Shown: piece after piece, positions 1-9,277 of the stretch
How the letters are laid out: each line of letters starts with the position of its first letter
Numbering within the stretch: the first letter of the stretch is position 1
Assembly: GCA_902363675.1 (NCBI GenBank)
Contig: CABJAV010000003.1
Span: forward strand, 163,582 to 227,581
DNA from: Lachnospiraceae bacterium
GTDB taxonomy: Bacteria > Bacillota > Clostridia > Lachnospirales > Lachnospiraceae
Reading direction: 5' to 3'
DNA length: 64,000 nucleotides
Translations under genes and position numbers: made by a program
Notes under the pieces: generated by a model
Told to the model about the DNA's origin: nothing
The model's input: the letters and a program-made list of their open reading frames with translations, nothing else
Database searches by the model: none

Positions 1-333
1 CCCGGAGCATCCCGCACCCAGATCGAAAGCAGTCGCGTTCTTAGCACCGACCGCTGCCTGTACTTCACATGCCAATGTCGGGAATATGTAATCCGGCGAT
101 ACCGTCGCTGCAATGATCAGGTCAAGATCATTGATGGAGATTTTTGCCTCATCCAAAGCTTTTTTCGCAGCTTCGACTGCCATGGATGTGGTCGTCTCAT
201 TTACTGCTATATGTCTTTTTTGAATACCGGTACGTGTGCGGATCCACTCATCCGAGGTATCCATCACCCGCGCCAGGTCGTCATTCGTTACGACTTTCTC
301 CGGGAGTGCACTTCCGGTTCCTAATATCTTCAT
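1..333 (-). CDS. fabH: beta-ketoacyl-ACP synthase III, N-terminal part (cut by window edge)
   Basis: KAS III condenses acetyl-CoA (or a branched acyl-CoA) with malonyl-ACP and starts type II fatty-acid synthesis in the cytosol. The visible 111 codons begin with the FabH-type start MKILGTGSALPEKVVTNDD, carry the family segment DEWIRTRTGI, and reach the active-site cysteine context FDLGAGCSG just at the edge; the catalytic His and Asn lie outside the window. The ATG at 333 is preceded by AGAAGGAG at normal spacing. The gene lies 22 bp after the accDA stop and is the last visible gene of the fab operon. The first base of the window falls inside the gene, so its end is unknown. The family call is secure. 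Confidence 0.95.
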   Translation of the reverse strand, partial: MKILGTGSALPEKVVTNDDLARVMDTSDEWIRTRTGIQKRHIAVNETTTSMAVEAAKKALDEAKISINDLDLIIAATVSPDYIFPTLACEVQAAVGAKNATAFDLGAGCSG

Positions 334-355
334 CTAAATTCTCCTTCTGTCCTTT

Positions 356-2113
356 TTAGAATTTACGGAAACGATCATATCGTTCTGCCGAAAGCTGTTC
401 TCCCGACTTTCCATTCTGTGCCTTTAAGAACTTCTTCATGTTGCCCTTCATATAGTTTGCAATGGAAGTCAGTGCATCTTCGTCTGCACCACCAAATTCC
501 GGAATAATATCGTCCACTACCTGCAGTTCTTTCAGATCCTGTGCGGTGATCTTCATTACCTCGGCAGCTTCTTTTGCACGTTTTCCGTCTTTCCACAGAA
601 TAGATGCGAATCCTTCCGGTGAAAGAATAGAATAAGTCGCATTTTCCATCATCCATACTTCATTTCCGACCGCCAGTGCAAGTGCTCCACCACTTCCACC
701 TTCACCGATCATCAGACAGAGAATCGGAACTTTAATACCGGACATCTCATAAAGGTTTCTTGCAATTGCCTCGCCCTGTCCGTTTTCTTCCGCTTCTTTT
801 CCAGGATAAGCGCCCGATGTATTTACAAATGTAATAATCGGACGGTTGAATTTTTCAGCCTGCTTCATCAGGCGGATTGCCTTGCGGTATCCTTCTGGCG
901 AAGGCATTCCATAATTGCGATATGCGCAGTCTTTCAAATCTTTTCCTTTATGTACACCAATGACAGTAACCGGCTGTCCGTCCAGATATGCAAAACCTCC
1001 GACAATTGCCGGATCATCCCGGAAATAGCGGTCTCCGTGCATCTCCATGAACTCATCAAAAATTGTATCAATGTAATCCACAGAAGCCAGACGTTTCATC
1101 TGACGGGCTGCTGTCACCTTATCCCATGCATTCATAGGTTTTGCCTTGACATTGCGCTCTTTCATCAGTTCGGTCGGCTCATAGTTGTCATCTTCACGCA
1201 ATGGATCAAAGTTTGCATAACCGGTTCTCGGCTCATGCATTTTCAAAATACGGTATAAAGTCATCTTTAAATCATCACGCTCGACGATTGCATCTATAAA
1301 GCCATGCTCTAACTGAAATTCTGCCCGCTGGAATCCTTCCGGCAGCTTCTGGCCAATTGTCTGCTCGATGACACGCGGACCTGCAAAACCGATCAAGGCT
1401 TTCGGCTCGGCAAGTATAATATCACCAAGCATTGCAAAGCTGGCGGTAACTCCACCGGTCGTAGGGTCCGTAAGTACCGGCACATAAAGCAGACCTGCAT
1501 CCGAATGACGCTTGACTGCTGCGGAAGTTTTTGCCATCTGCATCAGGGAAACGATTCCTTCCTGCATACGTGCTCCACCGGAACAGCAGAACAGGATGAC
1601 CGGAAGTTTCTTTTCCGTTGCATCCTCCATGGCGCGGGTAATTTTCTCACCTACGACATGGCCCATACTTCCCATCATAAAACGTGCATCAATAACACCA
1701 AGTACCGTCTTCTGTCCGTAAATAGTACATTCACCGATCGTAACACCTTCGGAAAGTCCTGTCTTTTCCTGTGTTGCCGCAACCTTCTCTTCGTACTCCG
1801 GGAAATTCAAAGGATTGCCCGTCTTTTCCTCTTCGAACCAGTTCTCAAAGCTGCCTGCGTCTGCAACCATTTTGATACGGTTCTTTGCACGTACACGGAA
1901 ATAATAGCCACATTCATAGCAGACATATTTATTCTTAACGACTCTCTTTTTATCTAACTCTTTCTTGCAGATCTTACAGGTGACGGTCTCCGGGACTTCC
2001 GGTGCCGGCTGCTGAACCACGCTTTCCTCTTTCTTTTCCGGTTCCTGTCCTTCTACCGCTTTCTCTGTCTCTTCTGCATTTTTGTTCAATGAAATATATT
2101 TCTTAAATAACAT
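356..2113 (-). CDS. accDA: acetyl-CoA carboxylase carboxyltransferase, fused beta and alpha subunits (AccD-AccA)
   Basis: Transfers the carboxyl group from carboxybiotin to acetyl-CoA, giving malonyl-CoA. At 585 residues this is one chain in place of the usual two (AccD about 290, AccA about 320). Residues 1-44 are a Pro/Glu-rich leader. A four-cysteine zinc ribbon follows (C46, C49, C65, C68) and then the beta crotonase-type domain with GGARMQEG and [14 protein letters not shown]. From about residue 320 the alpha half starts, with [23 protein letters not shown] and [15 protein letters not shown]. No stop or restart lies between the halves, so this is a true fusion. It sits between fabZ and fabH. 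The biotin carrier (AccB) and carboxylase (AccC) are absent from this operon and must be elsewhere. Confidence 0.95.
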   Translation of the reverse strand: MLFKKYISLNKNAEETEKAVEGQEPEKKEESVVQQPAPEVPETVTCKICKKELDKKRVVKNKYVCYECGYYFRVRAKNRIKMVADAGSFENWFEEEKTGNPLNFPEYEEKVAATQEKTGLSEGVTIGECTIYGQKTVLGVIDARFMMGSMGHVVGEKITRAMEDATEKKLPVILFCCSGGARMQEGIVSLMQMAKTSAAVKRHSDAGLLYVPVLTDPTTGGVTASFAMLGDIILAEPKALIGFAGPRVIEQTIGQKLPEGFQRAEFQLEHGFIDAIVERDDLKMTLYRILKMHEPRTGYANFDPLREDDNYEPTELMKERNVKAKPMNAWDKVTAARQMKRLASVDYIDTIFDEFMEMHGDRYFRDDPAIVGGFAYLDGQPVTVIGVHKGKDLKDCAYRNYGMPSPEGYRKAIRLMKQAEKFNRPIITFVNTSGAYPGKEAEENGQGEAIARNLYEMSGIKVPILCLMIGEGGSGGALALAVGNEVWMMENATYSILSPEGFASILWKDGKRAKEAAEVMKITAQDLKELQVVDDIIPEFGGADEDALTSIANYMKGNMKKFLKAQNGKSGEQLSAERYDRFRKF

Positions 2114-2124
2114 AACCTTACCTC

Positions 2125-2550
2125 TTATCCAATTGCAAAGGTCAGCTCTGCCGAGCAGGCCAGTTTACCATTTACACGGGCTACCGCTTTACCAACACCA
2201 ATCGGTCCCTTTACCTTAATAATCTCGGTTTCTAAGATCAGCGTATCTCCCGGAACGACCTTTTGCTTGAATTTTGCCTGATTGATTCCTGCAAAATATG
2301 CGGTCTTTCCTTTCCATTCCGGCTGGGAAAGAATCGCTACTGCTCCGGTCTGTGCCAGCGCTTCGATGATCAGCACACCCGGCATCACCGGATTTCCTGG
2401 AAAATGACCTGCAAAATAAGGCTCATTGAATGTCACATTCTTTTTTGCAACTGCCCGTACGCCAGGCTCCACTTCCTCGACGGTATCGATGAGAAGAAAC
2501 GGCTGTCTGTGTGGAAGGATCTCCATGATTTCCTGTGTTGTCATGCTCAT
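2125..2550 (-). CDS. fabZ: 3-hydroxyacyl-ACP dehydratase FabZ
   Basis: Removes water from 3-hydroxyacyl-ACP to give trans-2-enoyl-ACP in each elongation round. The 141-residue hot-dog protein has the family start [20 protein letters not shown] and the active-site segment [20 protein letters not shown], in which His and the downstream Glu are catalytic. An in-frame ATG eight codons upstream exists, but the ATG at 2550 is preceded by AAGGAGGAG with six bases of spacing. That ribosome site overlaps the end of fabF, which suggests coupled translation. Length is normal for FabZ. No FabA-type isomerase or FabM is visible nearby, so how unsaturated fatty acids are made cannot be told from this window. 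Confidence 0.95.
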   Translation of the reverse strand: MSMTTQEIMEILPHRQPFLLIDTVEEVEPGVRAVAKKNVTFNEPYFAGHFPGNPVMPGVLIIEALAQTGAVAILSQPEWKGKTAYFAGINQAKFKQKVVPGDTLILETEIIKVKGPIGVGKAVARVNGKLACSAELTFAIG

Positions 2551-2563
2551 GTTGCTCTCCTCC

Positions 2564-3796
2564 TTATGCCTCATACCTGCGAATCAGAATACTTGCATTA
2601 TGTCCGCCAAATCCAAGTGAATTTGACAATGCATATGGTACTTCTTCCTCATAAGCATCCTTACAGTAGTTCAGATCCATCTCTTCATCCGGAGTCTCAT
2701 ATCCAACCGTTCTGTGGATATATCCCTCTTCGATTTCTTTCACACAGGTAATAAACTCAACTGCACCTGCTGCACCGAGAAGATGACCGATCATAGACTT
2801 TGTAGAATTGATACGGATATCCTTTGCATGATCCCCAAATGCGAGCTTGATTGCACGAGTCTCAAAGAGATCATTGTGATGTGTTCCGGTTCCATGTGCA
2901 TTAATGTAAGTAATCTCTTCCGGTTTCACACCAGCATCATCCATTGCATTGGTCATGGCACGGGCTGCACCTGCACCATCTTCCAATGGGGAAGTGATAT
3001 GATAAGCATCTGCGGAACATCCGTATCCGACAACTTCTGCATAGATCTTTGCACCTCTTGCCTTTGCATGCTCAAGTTCTTCGAGCACGACAACACCTGC
3101 GCCCTCGCCGAGAACAAATCCGCTTCGGTTCTTATCAAATGGAAGTGAACATTTTGTCGGATCATCTACGGAAGATAATGCTGTGAGTGCTGCGAATCCG
3201 GCGATTGCTGTCGGGCAGACGCTTCCTTCGGTACCACCGGTAACCATAACATCAGCTTCACCATGCTGAATGCTGCGGAATGCTTCACCAATGCTATTTG
3301 TTCCTGTTGCACATGCTGTCACATCATTGATCGTCTTTCCCTGCAATCCAAACTGAATAGATACGTTACCACACGCCATATTCGAAATCATGAGCGGAAC
3401 AAAAATCGGGTTTACTCTTCCCGGTCCTTTTTCTACAAGTTTTGTATATTCACGCTCGATTGCCTGTAAGCTTCCAACACCGGAGCCAATCGCTGTACCC
3501 ACACGATACGGGTCTTCCTTTGCCATATCCAGTCCTGCATCTTCCAAAGCTTCTCTTGCAGCTGCTACTGCATACTGGGAAAAAAGCTCCATACGTTTTG
3601 CTGCTTTAAAATCCATATATTCTTTTCCAACAAAGCCTTTTACTTCAGCAGCCAGATGCGCCTTATATTCGCTCGCATCAAATTTTGTAATCTCAGCAAA
3701 ACCAAGCTTGCTTTCCTTGATGCCATTCCAAAACTCATCTACATTTAATCCGATTGGTGTGATTGCTCCCAATCCGGTTACAACAACTCTTCTCAT
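2564..3796 (-). CDS. fabF: beta-ketoacyl-ACP synthase II (FabF)
   Basis: Elongating condensing enzyme of type II fatty-acid synthesis, joining malonyl-ACP to a growing acyl-ACP. The 410-residue chain starts [16 protein letters not shown] and contains the nucleophile cysteine in [16 protein letters not shown] and the two active-site histidines in [12 protein letters not shown] and [16 protein letters not shown]. It ends with the family signature [14 protein letters not shown]. It follows fabG by 20 bp and precedes fabZ by 13 bp in the same operon. Length and motifs are canonical; no oddities seen. Confidence 0.97.
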   Translation of the reverse strand: MRRVVVTGLGAITPIGLNVDEFWNGIKESKLGFAEITKFDASEYKAHLAAEVKGFVGKEYMDFKAAKRMELFSQYAVAAAREALEDAGLDMAKEDPYRVGTAIGSGVGSLQAIEREYTKLVEKGPGRVNPIFVPLMISNMACGNVSIQFGLQGKTINDVTACATGTNSIGEAFRSIQHGEADVMVTGGTEGSVCPTAIAGFAALTALSSVDDPTKCSLPFDKNRSGFVLGEGAGVVVLEELEHAKARGAKIYAEVVGYGCSADAYHITSPLEDGAGAARAMTNAMDDAGVKPEEITYINAHGTGTHHNDLFETRAIKLAFGDHAKDIRINSTKSMIGHLLGAAGAVEFITCVKEIEEGYIHRTVGYETPDEEMDLNYCKDAYEEEVPYALSNSLGFGGHNASILIRRYEA

Positions 3797-3816
3797 ATCT
3801 ACTACTCTATCCTTTC

Positions 3817-4557
3817 TTAAATCGCCATGCCGCCGTCAACGGACAATACCTGACCTGTGATGTAATTCGCATCCGGGGATGCCAGGAAAGCAACTGCCTT
3901 TGCGATGTCCTGCGGATGTCCGATCTTTCCAAGTGGAATCTGGCTCTTTAAATTCTCTTTTACGCTGTCCGATAATGCATCTGTCATGTCCGTCTCTACC
4001 AAGCCCGGTGCTACAGCATTGACATTGATGCCTCGGCTTGCGAGTTCTCTCGCAACTGCCTTTGTGAGTCCGATCACCCCTGCCTTACTTGCAGAATAAT
4101 TTGCCTGTCCGGCATTTCCAAGGATTCCGGATACCGATGATATATTGATGATTTTTCCTGCACGCTGCTTTAAGAAATAGCGTGACATATGGCGAATTGT
4201 ATTGAAACAGCCTTTCAGATTGGTATTGATGACTGCATCGAAATCTTCCTCGCTCATCTTCATCAACAGCCCGTCTCTTGTGATTCCCGCATTGTTTACC
4301 AGAATATCGATATGTGCATATTCCTTGATCAATGCAGTAATCATTGCTCCACAGGCTTCGTAATCCGATACACTGCACTGATATGCAATTGCATCGCCGC
4401 CCGCCGCTTTGATTTCTGCGACAGTCTGTTCTGCTGCCTCTTTGGAGCCATTATAATTTACAATGACAAATGCGCCTTTTGCGGCAAGTTCAAGAGCGAT
4501 TGCTTTGCCAATTCCTCTGCCGGCACCTGTCACCAACGCATTTTTACCGGTTAACAT
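3817..4557 (-). CDS. fabG: 3-oxoacyl-ACP reductase FabG
   Basis: NADPH-dependent reduction of 3-ketoacyl-ACP. This is a short-chain dehydrogenase of 246 residues with the cofactor loop [10 protein letters not shown], the [11 protein letters not shown] segment, and the catalytic Ser, Tyr and Lys in [20 protein letters not shown] and the following KAG. The open frame extends upstream, but the ATG at 4557 gives the classical start [17 protein letters not shown] and has GGAGG upstream (12 bases away, rather long). The start overlaps the last 14 bases of fabD, so translation is probably coupled to it. Confidence 0.96.
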   Translation of the reverse strand: MLTGKNALVTGAGRGIGKAIALELAAKGAFVIVNYNGSKEAAEQTVAEIKAAGGDAIAYQCSVSDYEACGAMITALIKEYAHIDILVNNAGITRDGLLMKMSEEDFDAVINTNLKGCFNTIRHMSRYFLKQRAGKIINISSVSGILGNAGQANYSASKAGVIGLTKAVARELASRGINVNAVAPGLVETDMTDALSDSVKENLKSQIPLGKIGHPQDIAKAVAFLASPDANYITGQVLSVDGGMAI

Positions 4558-5485
4558 AATTCTCGAAATCCTCCATCTTATCAATATTAAAGGTTGCAAC
4601 ATCACGGTTGATCTTGCGCATAAAGCCGGAGAGACTACGTCCCGGTCCGATCTCTACGAACTCATCTGCTCCATCTGCAATTAATCGCTCGATGGTCTGC
4701 TGCCAGCGAACGGACGAGGATACCTGACGGATCAAAAGATCCTTTACAGCAGATGCATCCTTTACATAATCTGCAGTAACATTGGATAAATATGGTATCT
4801 GAATATTCTGGATCTCTATATCTTTTAAAGCTTCACCGAGCTTTTCTCCTGCGCCTGTCAGCAACTGAGAATGGAACGGTCCGCTCACTTTAAGAGGTAC
4901 GACACGCTTTGCACCGGCTTCCTTGCACTGTGCACCAGCTTCTTCAACCGCTGCTGCAGCACCTGTGATAACGATCTGTCCCGGACAGTTATAATTTGCT
5001 ACGGATACAACGTAATCTGTCTCTCCGGAATTCTTCCGCTGGTTCTCTACCTCCGCACAGATTGCAGCAATCTTATCGGCATCCAGCCCAAGAATTGCAG
5101 ACATTGCACCACCAGTCGGATATGCTTCCTGCATATAGATGCCACGTTTTCTTACAACTGCAAATGCATCTTTTAATGTCATGGTGCCGGATGCGATCAA
5201 CGCACCGTACTCGCCAAGACTCAATCCTGCGGTCACATCACATGTGATTCCTTTTGCCTTTAATGCTTCATAAATGGCAGCTTCCGTTGTCAGCATACAA
5301 ATCTGTGTGTATTCTGTAATATTCAGCTTGTCATTCTCCTCGAAGCAAAGTGCTGCAACATCTAATCCGGTAACTTCACTTGCCAGATCATATACTGCCT
5401 TTGCTTCCGGAATGGAATCATAAAATTCTTTTCCCATGCCAATATACTGTGATCCCTGTCCCGGGAACATAAATACTCGTTTCAT
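4544..5485 (-). CDS. fabD: malonyl-CoA:ACP transacylase FabD
   Basis: Moves the malonyl group from CoA to ACP, supplying the elongation substrate. The 313-residue chain has the family start [19 protein letters not shown] and the nucleophile elbow [11 protein letters not shown]. The residue before the catalytic serine is Leu rather than the His of E. coli GHSLGE. The catalytic His lies in SGPFHSQLL, and the C-terminal signature is [12 protein letters not shown]. Downstream it overlaps fabG by 14 bp. Upstream, fabK ends 44 bp away. The role is clear from both motifs and neighbours. Confidence 0.96.
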   Translation of the reverse strand: MKRVFMFPGQGSQYIGMGKEFYDSIPEAKAVYDLASEVTGLDVAALCFEENDKLNITEYTQICMLTTEAAIYEALKAKGITCDVTAGLSLGEYGALIASGTMTLKDAFAVVRKRGIYMQEAYPTGGAMSAILGLDADKIAAICAEVENQRKNSGETDYVVSVANYNCPGQIVITGAAAAVEEAGAQCKEAGAKRVVPLKVSGPFHSQLLTGAGEKLGEALKDIEIQNIQIPYLSNVTADYVKDASAVKDLLIRQVSSSVRWQQTIERLIADGADEFVEIGPGRSLSGFMRKINRDVATFNIDKMEDFENYVNR

Positions 5486-5529
5486 TCTCTTCTCCTAACT
5501 TTCGGATTCTGATTTATTATCTGTTCCAA

Positions 5530-6453
5530 TTATCGATTCAATAATTTCTGTGCGGTATTCATCACATCTGCAATAATCTCTGCACAGGTTTCTTTCTTCT
5601 TTACCAGTCCAGCAGACTGTCCTGCCATAACACTTCCGTACATGACATCGCCTTCCACAACTGCCTTGCGAAGTGCACCGAGTGTCAGGTGCTCAAGTTC
5701 ATCTAATGTTGCCCCTTCTTTTTCCAGCTTAAGATATTCTCTGGTCATCTTGTTGCGGATAACACGGATCGGATGGCCCGTAGACATCCCTGTCACTTCT
5801 GAATCAATATCTTTTGCCTTGATAATTCTGTCCTTGTAATTCTCATGTACAGTAGATTCTTCTGCAACTACAAAGCGGGTTCCCATCTGAACCGCCTCAG
5901 CACCAAGCATCATAGCTGCTGCAAACCCTCTTCCGTCTGCAATACCACCGGCCGCGATCACCGGAATGGATACTGCATCCACGACCTGTGGAACCAGTGT
6001 CATTGTCGTCTGGGAACCGATGTGTCCACCGGATTCTGTTCCCTCAGCCACAACTGCATCTGCTCCGCCACGTTCCATCAGTTTTGCCAATGCCACGCTG
6101 GCTACCACCGGGATTACTTTGATACCGGCAGCTTTCCACATATCCATGTATTTTGCCGGGTTTCCGGCACCTGTCGTAACGACCTTTACTTTTTCTTCTA
6201 CTAATACCTTGGCAATCTCATCTGCTTCCGGATTCATCAGCATCAGGTTCACGCCAAACGGCTTGTCGGTCTCCTTCTTTGCTGCCTGAATCTGCTCACG
6301 TACCCAGGATGCCGGAGCACCACCAGCCCCTATAATACCAAGGCCGCCAGCGTTTGATACAGCGCTGGCGAGTTCGTGAGTTGCTACCCAGGCCATTCCG
6401 CCCTGGATAATCGGATATTCAATTCCAAGAAGTTCCGTAACTCTTGTCTTCAT
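5530..6453 (-). CDS. fabK: enoyl-ACP reductase II (FabK, flavoprotein)
   Basis: FMN-dependent, NAD(P)H-using enoyl-ACP reductase that completes each elongation round; it replaces FabI in many streptococci and clostridia. The 307 residues begin with the nitronate-monooxygenase-like start MKTRVTELLGIEYPIIQGGM and contain the TIM-barrel FMN segments GLGIIGAGGA, VVAEGTESGGHIG, PVIAAGGIADGRG and GAEAVQMGTRF. It starts 2 bp after acpP. No FabI or FabL is seen in the window, so this is probably the main enoyl reductase and would make the cell insensitive to FabI-specific inhibitors such as triclosan (inference). Confidence 0.95.
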   Translation of the reverse strand: MKTRVTELLGIEYPIIQGGMAWVATHELASAVSNAGGLGIIGAGGAPASWVREQIQAAKKETDKPFGVNLMLMNPEADEIAKVLVEEKVKVVTTGAGNPAKYMDMWKAAGIKVIPVVASVALAKLMERGGADAVVAEGTESGGHIGSQTTMTLVPQVVDAVSIPVIAAGGIADGRGFAAAMMLGAEAVQMGTRFVVAEESTVHENYKDRIIKAKDIDSEVTGMSTGHPIRVIRNKMTREYLKLEKEGATLDELEHLTLGALRKAVVEGDVMYGSVMAGQSAGLVKKKETCAEIIADVMNTAQKLLNR

Positions 6454-6455
6454 AA

Positions 6456-6689
6456 TTATGCCTCTACACCCTTGTCCTCAAGATATTTGATTACATCGTT
6501 TACGGTAAGAATCTTCTCAAGATCTTCAGAAGGAATCTCAACACCGTACTCTTCTTCCAGAGACATAACAAGTTCAAATAAATCTAAGGAATCAGCCTCT
6601 AAATCCTCTTTGAATCTTGATTCTGGTGTAATGGTTGCTGCATCGACGTTTAACTGGTCTGCAATAATCTCTTTTAACTTCTCTAACAT
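6456..6689 (-). CDS. acpP: acyl carrier protein
   Basis: Carries acyl chains on a 4'-phosphopantetheine arm attached to a serine. The 77-residue, strongly acidic protein has the attachment motif [13 protein letters not shown] (Ser in DSLD) and the usual four-helix pattern. It is the first gene of the fab operon. Its ATG is preceded by AAGGAG. The promoter and two operator-like palindromes lie just upstream. Short length, acidity and position next to fabK make the call secure. Confidence 0.97.
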   Translation of the reverse strand: MLEKLKEIIADQLNVDAATITPESRFKEDLEADSLDLFELVMSLEEEYGVEIPSEDLEKILTVNDVIKYLEDKGVEA

Positions 6690-6750
6690 GGTTTTATCTC
6701 CTTTTCCTTTTGTAGTGTTTTACACTTTATTTTCTTTGACTATGAAATAA

Positions 6751-6808
6751 TTTGACAATCAAACTATTTGCTAGAGAAAGTATATTTCAAAATAGTTTGA
6801 TTGTCAAG
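6751..6808 (-). promoter_or_regulatory. fab operon promoter with two FabT-like operators
   Basis: On the minus strand a -35 TTGACA (6802-6807) and a -10 TATACT (6779-6784) are separated by exactly 17 bp. Two palindromes of the form TTTGAnnnTCAAA occur: TTTGACAATCAAA at 6751-6763 and TTTGATTGTCAAG at 6796-6808. They belong to an 18-bp inverted repeat (6752-6769 against 6790-6807). One overlaps the -35 box and the other lies just past the predicted start, as expected for repression. The pattern resembles the site of FabT, the MarR-family repressor of fatty-acid genes in streptococci. No fabT gene is seen in the window, so the regulator's identity is inference. Confidence 0.75.
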
Positions 6809-6863
6809 ATATTTCTGGTAATTCCTTTGTATTCTATTATTTTCAGAGTTACTGTTCAGACAC

Positions 6864-6894
6864 AAAAAGGAGTTGCAGTCTGCAACTCCTTTTT
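6864..6894 (-). terminator. terminator after the chemoreceptor gene
   Basis: A 14-bp perfect stem with a three-base loop, flanked by A and T runs on both sides, so it could work in either direction. It lies 33 bp after the stop of the chemoreceptor gene and upstream of the fab promoter, separating the two units. Confidence 0.8.
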
Positions 6895-6926
6895 CTATTT
6901 CCTCTATGAAATTATTCACATCTCAT

Positions 6927-9161
6927 TTAAATCTGAAATGTTGACAAAGCATCCAGCAGACTTTCTGCCTTAGAAGTCAGGCTCTGGGAAGCTTCATCCA
7001 GATTCTTGATTGCATCAATCTGTGTACCAGCCGCATTGTGTACGGAAGAAGAACAAGCAGCTGTCTTTGACGATGCATCTGTAATACTCTCAATGGCTGT
7101 CAAGGTCTCATTTCGTGCCCCATTCATTTCCTGTACATTGTTGATGATCGTCTCCAAAGCTTGAAGGAGCTGAGCTACCAGCTCATCAATATGACGGAAA
7201 GATGCAGTGGTTTCTTCTACCGCCCCAGACTGTGAACTTACAACCGTTTCGGCCTGTCTTGCAATTTCTACAACCTGTCCGGTCTTTCCAATAATTTCAT
7301 TTACAATCAATGAAATCTGGGAAGAAGAGGCCAGGCACTGATCTGCAAGTTTACGGATTTCTTCTGCAACGACAGAGAATCCTCTTCCTGCTTCGCCGGC
7401 ACGGGCTGCCTCAATGGAAGCATTCAAAGACAACAGATTTGTCTGTTCTGCAATCTCGTTAATTGCCGAAACAATATGTCCGATTGACTTTGATTTTTCT
7501 TCTAACTCTTCGATAGAAGTAATTACGTTTCTTGTAATTTCGGCTGTAGATTCTGCGCTCTTTGTCAAACTCTGTACGGATGAAATACCTGCGCTAATGG
7601 TTTCTCCGGTAATATTTGTAAGCTTTTCAATCTCATCAGCATTTGAACTTACATTATTAATCTTTCCAGAAAGCGAATCCATCTGATTCATGCAATTATC
7701 CGAGTTACTATCCAGTTTATTTACGCCATCTTCGATTTCAACGACCGCACTCTGGATATTTTTAGACGTCTCCATAAATGTTCCGGAAGTCTGTGCCACA
7801 TGGGCTGCTGCCACGCCGACCTGTTCACTCACTTCATTGACATCCTTAATCAATGACTTCATATGTTCTACTGTATCGTTGACACCATCACACAATAATC
7901 CAAACTCATCTTTGTGCTTTGCGGTAAGTTTAACAGTCAGATCTCCGTTTGACACTTTGCGTAACTGGCGCAGAATATAGTGAATTGTTCCAGACATCTG
8001 TCTTGAAATAATAACGCCAAGAGCAAGAGCAAGAATCATACAGATAATGACCAATACGCTGGTCAGCTGCTTGATACCTGCGGACTGTTCCAAAAGACGG
8101 TCAGACGGAATCAAAGCCGTAACCATCAGATCTCCTGCAGACAATTTGCTGTATACAAACATATATTCTTTTCCCTGGAATGTAACCATCTGATTTCCGG
8201 AATCTGCCTTTCCATCAAATGCTTTCTTATAGAAGCTCGTTCCATAAATAAGTGACTTGTCTGTGCTCACATTTCCATCTGAGAAAAATTCCTTACCATC
8301 CTGATCTGTAATCAGAGCAACATATCCACCTTTTCCCGGATTCAATGACTGCATCGTTGAACGGATAAACTTGTCGCTGATATTAATAATCATCATTGCA
8401 GGCTGATTATTCATCTTCTTGGCGATACGGAAACAATAATTCTGAATATCCAGATCTAACACTTTATCCGCATCCTCATTTACACCAAAGAAATACCAGT
8501 TTGAAGCACTGCTGGTCGCAATCTTTCCCTGTTCGCATTTTGCATAGTCGCTATAAATATTTCTACCGTATACTTTGCCGTTTCCGTCTATAGTCTTTTT
8601 TTCATCTGCAATAATGAAAACACTCTGCATCTTGCTGTCCAAAGCCATCTTATTCCGGAATCTGCTTTGATAGTCCTTACGAATAGAAGACTCATCATAT
8701 GCATCGAGAAATTGTCCGAAATACTTACGTAGGTCGGATTCCGTCAGATAGGTCTTAAATTCATCTTTCTCACTGGTAATTACCAGATTAATATACTGCT
8801 GCATGGTATTAGCTGTCTGCTGTACTGATTCCTTATATGTATTTACAATGGCGCTTGATGCCTTATTATAAGAAACAATACCAAGTACCAGTACACCGAC
8901 AACCGGCAACAGAAACGATGCAATCAAACGCATCGCAATACTATGGTAAAATGGAATCTCCGACTTTTGTTTTGGTACTTTTTTCTTAGATTCTTTGGCT
9001 TTTACACCTTTTTTCCCTGTTGTCTTTGGGGCTTTTTCTTTCTTTGGTTTTGGAGCCTTTGCCGGTTTTGCAGACTTAACTTTCTTCACACGTACAGGCT
9101 TTTCTTTTTTCTTTTTCGTCTTTTCTTTCGAAATATTCTTCTTTTCTTCTGTATTATCCAT
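6927..9161 (-). CDS. methyl-accepting chemotaxis protein with lysine-rich N-terminal extension
   Basis: Membrane chemoreceptor that senses an external ligand and controls CheA. Order of parts in 744 residues: a cytosolic Lys/Pro-rich segment (about 1-68), TM1 (about 77-97), an extracellular region of about 270 residues compatible with a double-Cache sensor, TM2 (around 370-395), HAMP, and the signalling domain with the hairpin tip SLNASIEAARAGEAGRGF. The extension is unusual: most such receptors start a few residues before TM1. Transcribed alone, with a terminator behind it. A possible promoter (TTGATT, 17 bp, TATATT) lies in the upstream gap but is weak. The ligand cannot be told from sequence; the neighbouring maltodextrin genes suggest but do not prove sugar sensing. 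Confidence 0.9.
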   Translation of the reverse strand: MDNTEEKKNISKEKTKKKKEKPVRVKKVKSAKPAKAPKPKKEKAPKTTGKKGVKAKESKKKVPKQKSEIPFYHSIAMRLIASFLLPVVGVLVLGIVSYNKASSAIVNTYKESVQQTANTMQQYINLVITSEKDEFKTYLTESDLRKYFGQFLDAYDESSIRKDYQSRFRNKMALDSKMQSVFIIADEKKTIDGNGKVYGRNIYSDYAKCEQGKIATSSASNWYFFGVNEDADKVLDLDIQNYCFRIAKKMNNQPAMMIINISDKFIRSTMQSLNPGKGGYVALITDQDGKEFFSDGNVSTDKSLIYGTSFYKKAFDGKADSGNQMVTFQGKEYMFVYSKLSAGDLMVTALIPSDRLLEQSAGIKQLTSVLVIICMILALALGVIISRQMSGTIHYILRQLRKVSNGDLTVKLTAKHKDEFGLLCDGVNDTVEHMKSLIKDVNEVSEQVGVAAAHVAQTSGTFMETSKNIQSAVVEIEDGVNKLDSNSDNCMNQMDSLSGKINNVSSNADEIEKLTNITGETISAGISSVQSLTKSAESTAEITRNVITSIEELEEKSKSIGHIVSAINEIAEQTNLLSLNASIEAARAGEAGRGFSVVAEEIRKLADQCLASSSQISLIVNEIIGKTGQVVEIARQAETVVSSQSGAVEETTASFRHIDELVAQLLQALETIINNVQEMNGARNETLTAIESITDASSKTAACSSSVHNAAGTQIDAIKNLDEASQSLTSKAESLLDALSTFQI

Positions 9162-9277
9162 GTCTTGTACGCCTCCATCAGGGACTATTTTTTATCGTAC
9201 TTTATTACTATTAATATACTATAATATGTCCAAAAAATCAATGAAGACCTTGCCTGATTTGTAACTTTTGTCAATAT

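Noticed and set aside
1..6689. accB, accC or fabT inside the fab operon
   Set aside because: No biotinyl motif (MKM), biotin carboxylase or MarR protein is present in any frame; gaps between genes are under 50 bp.
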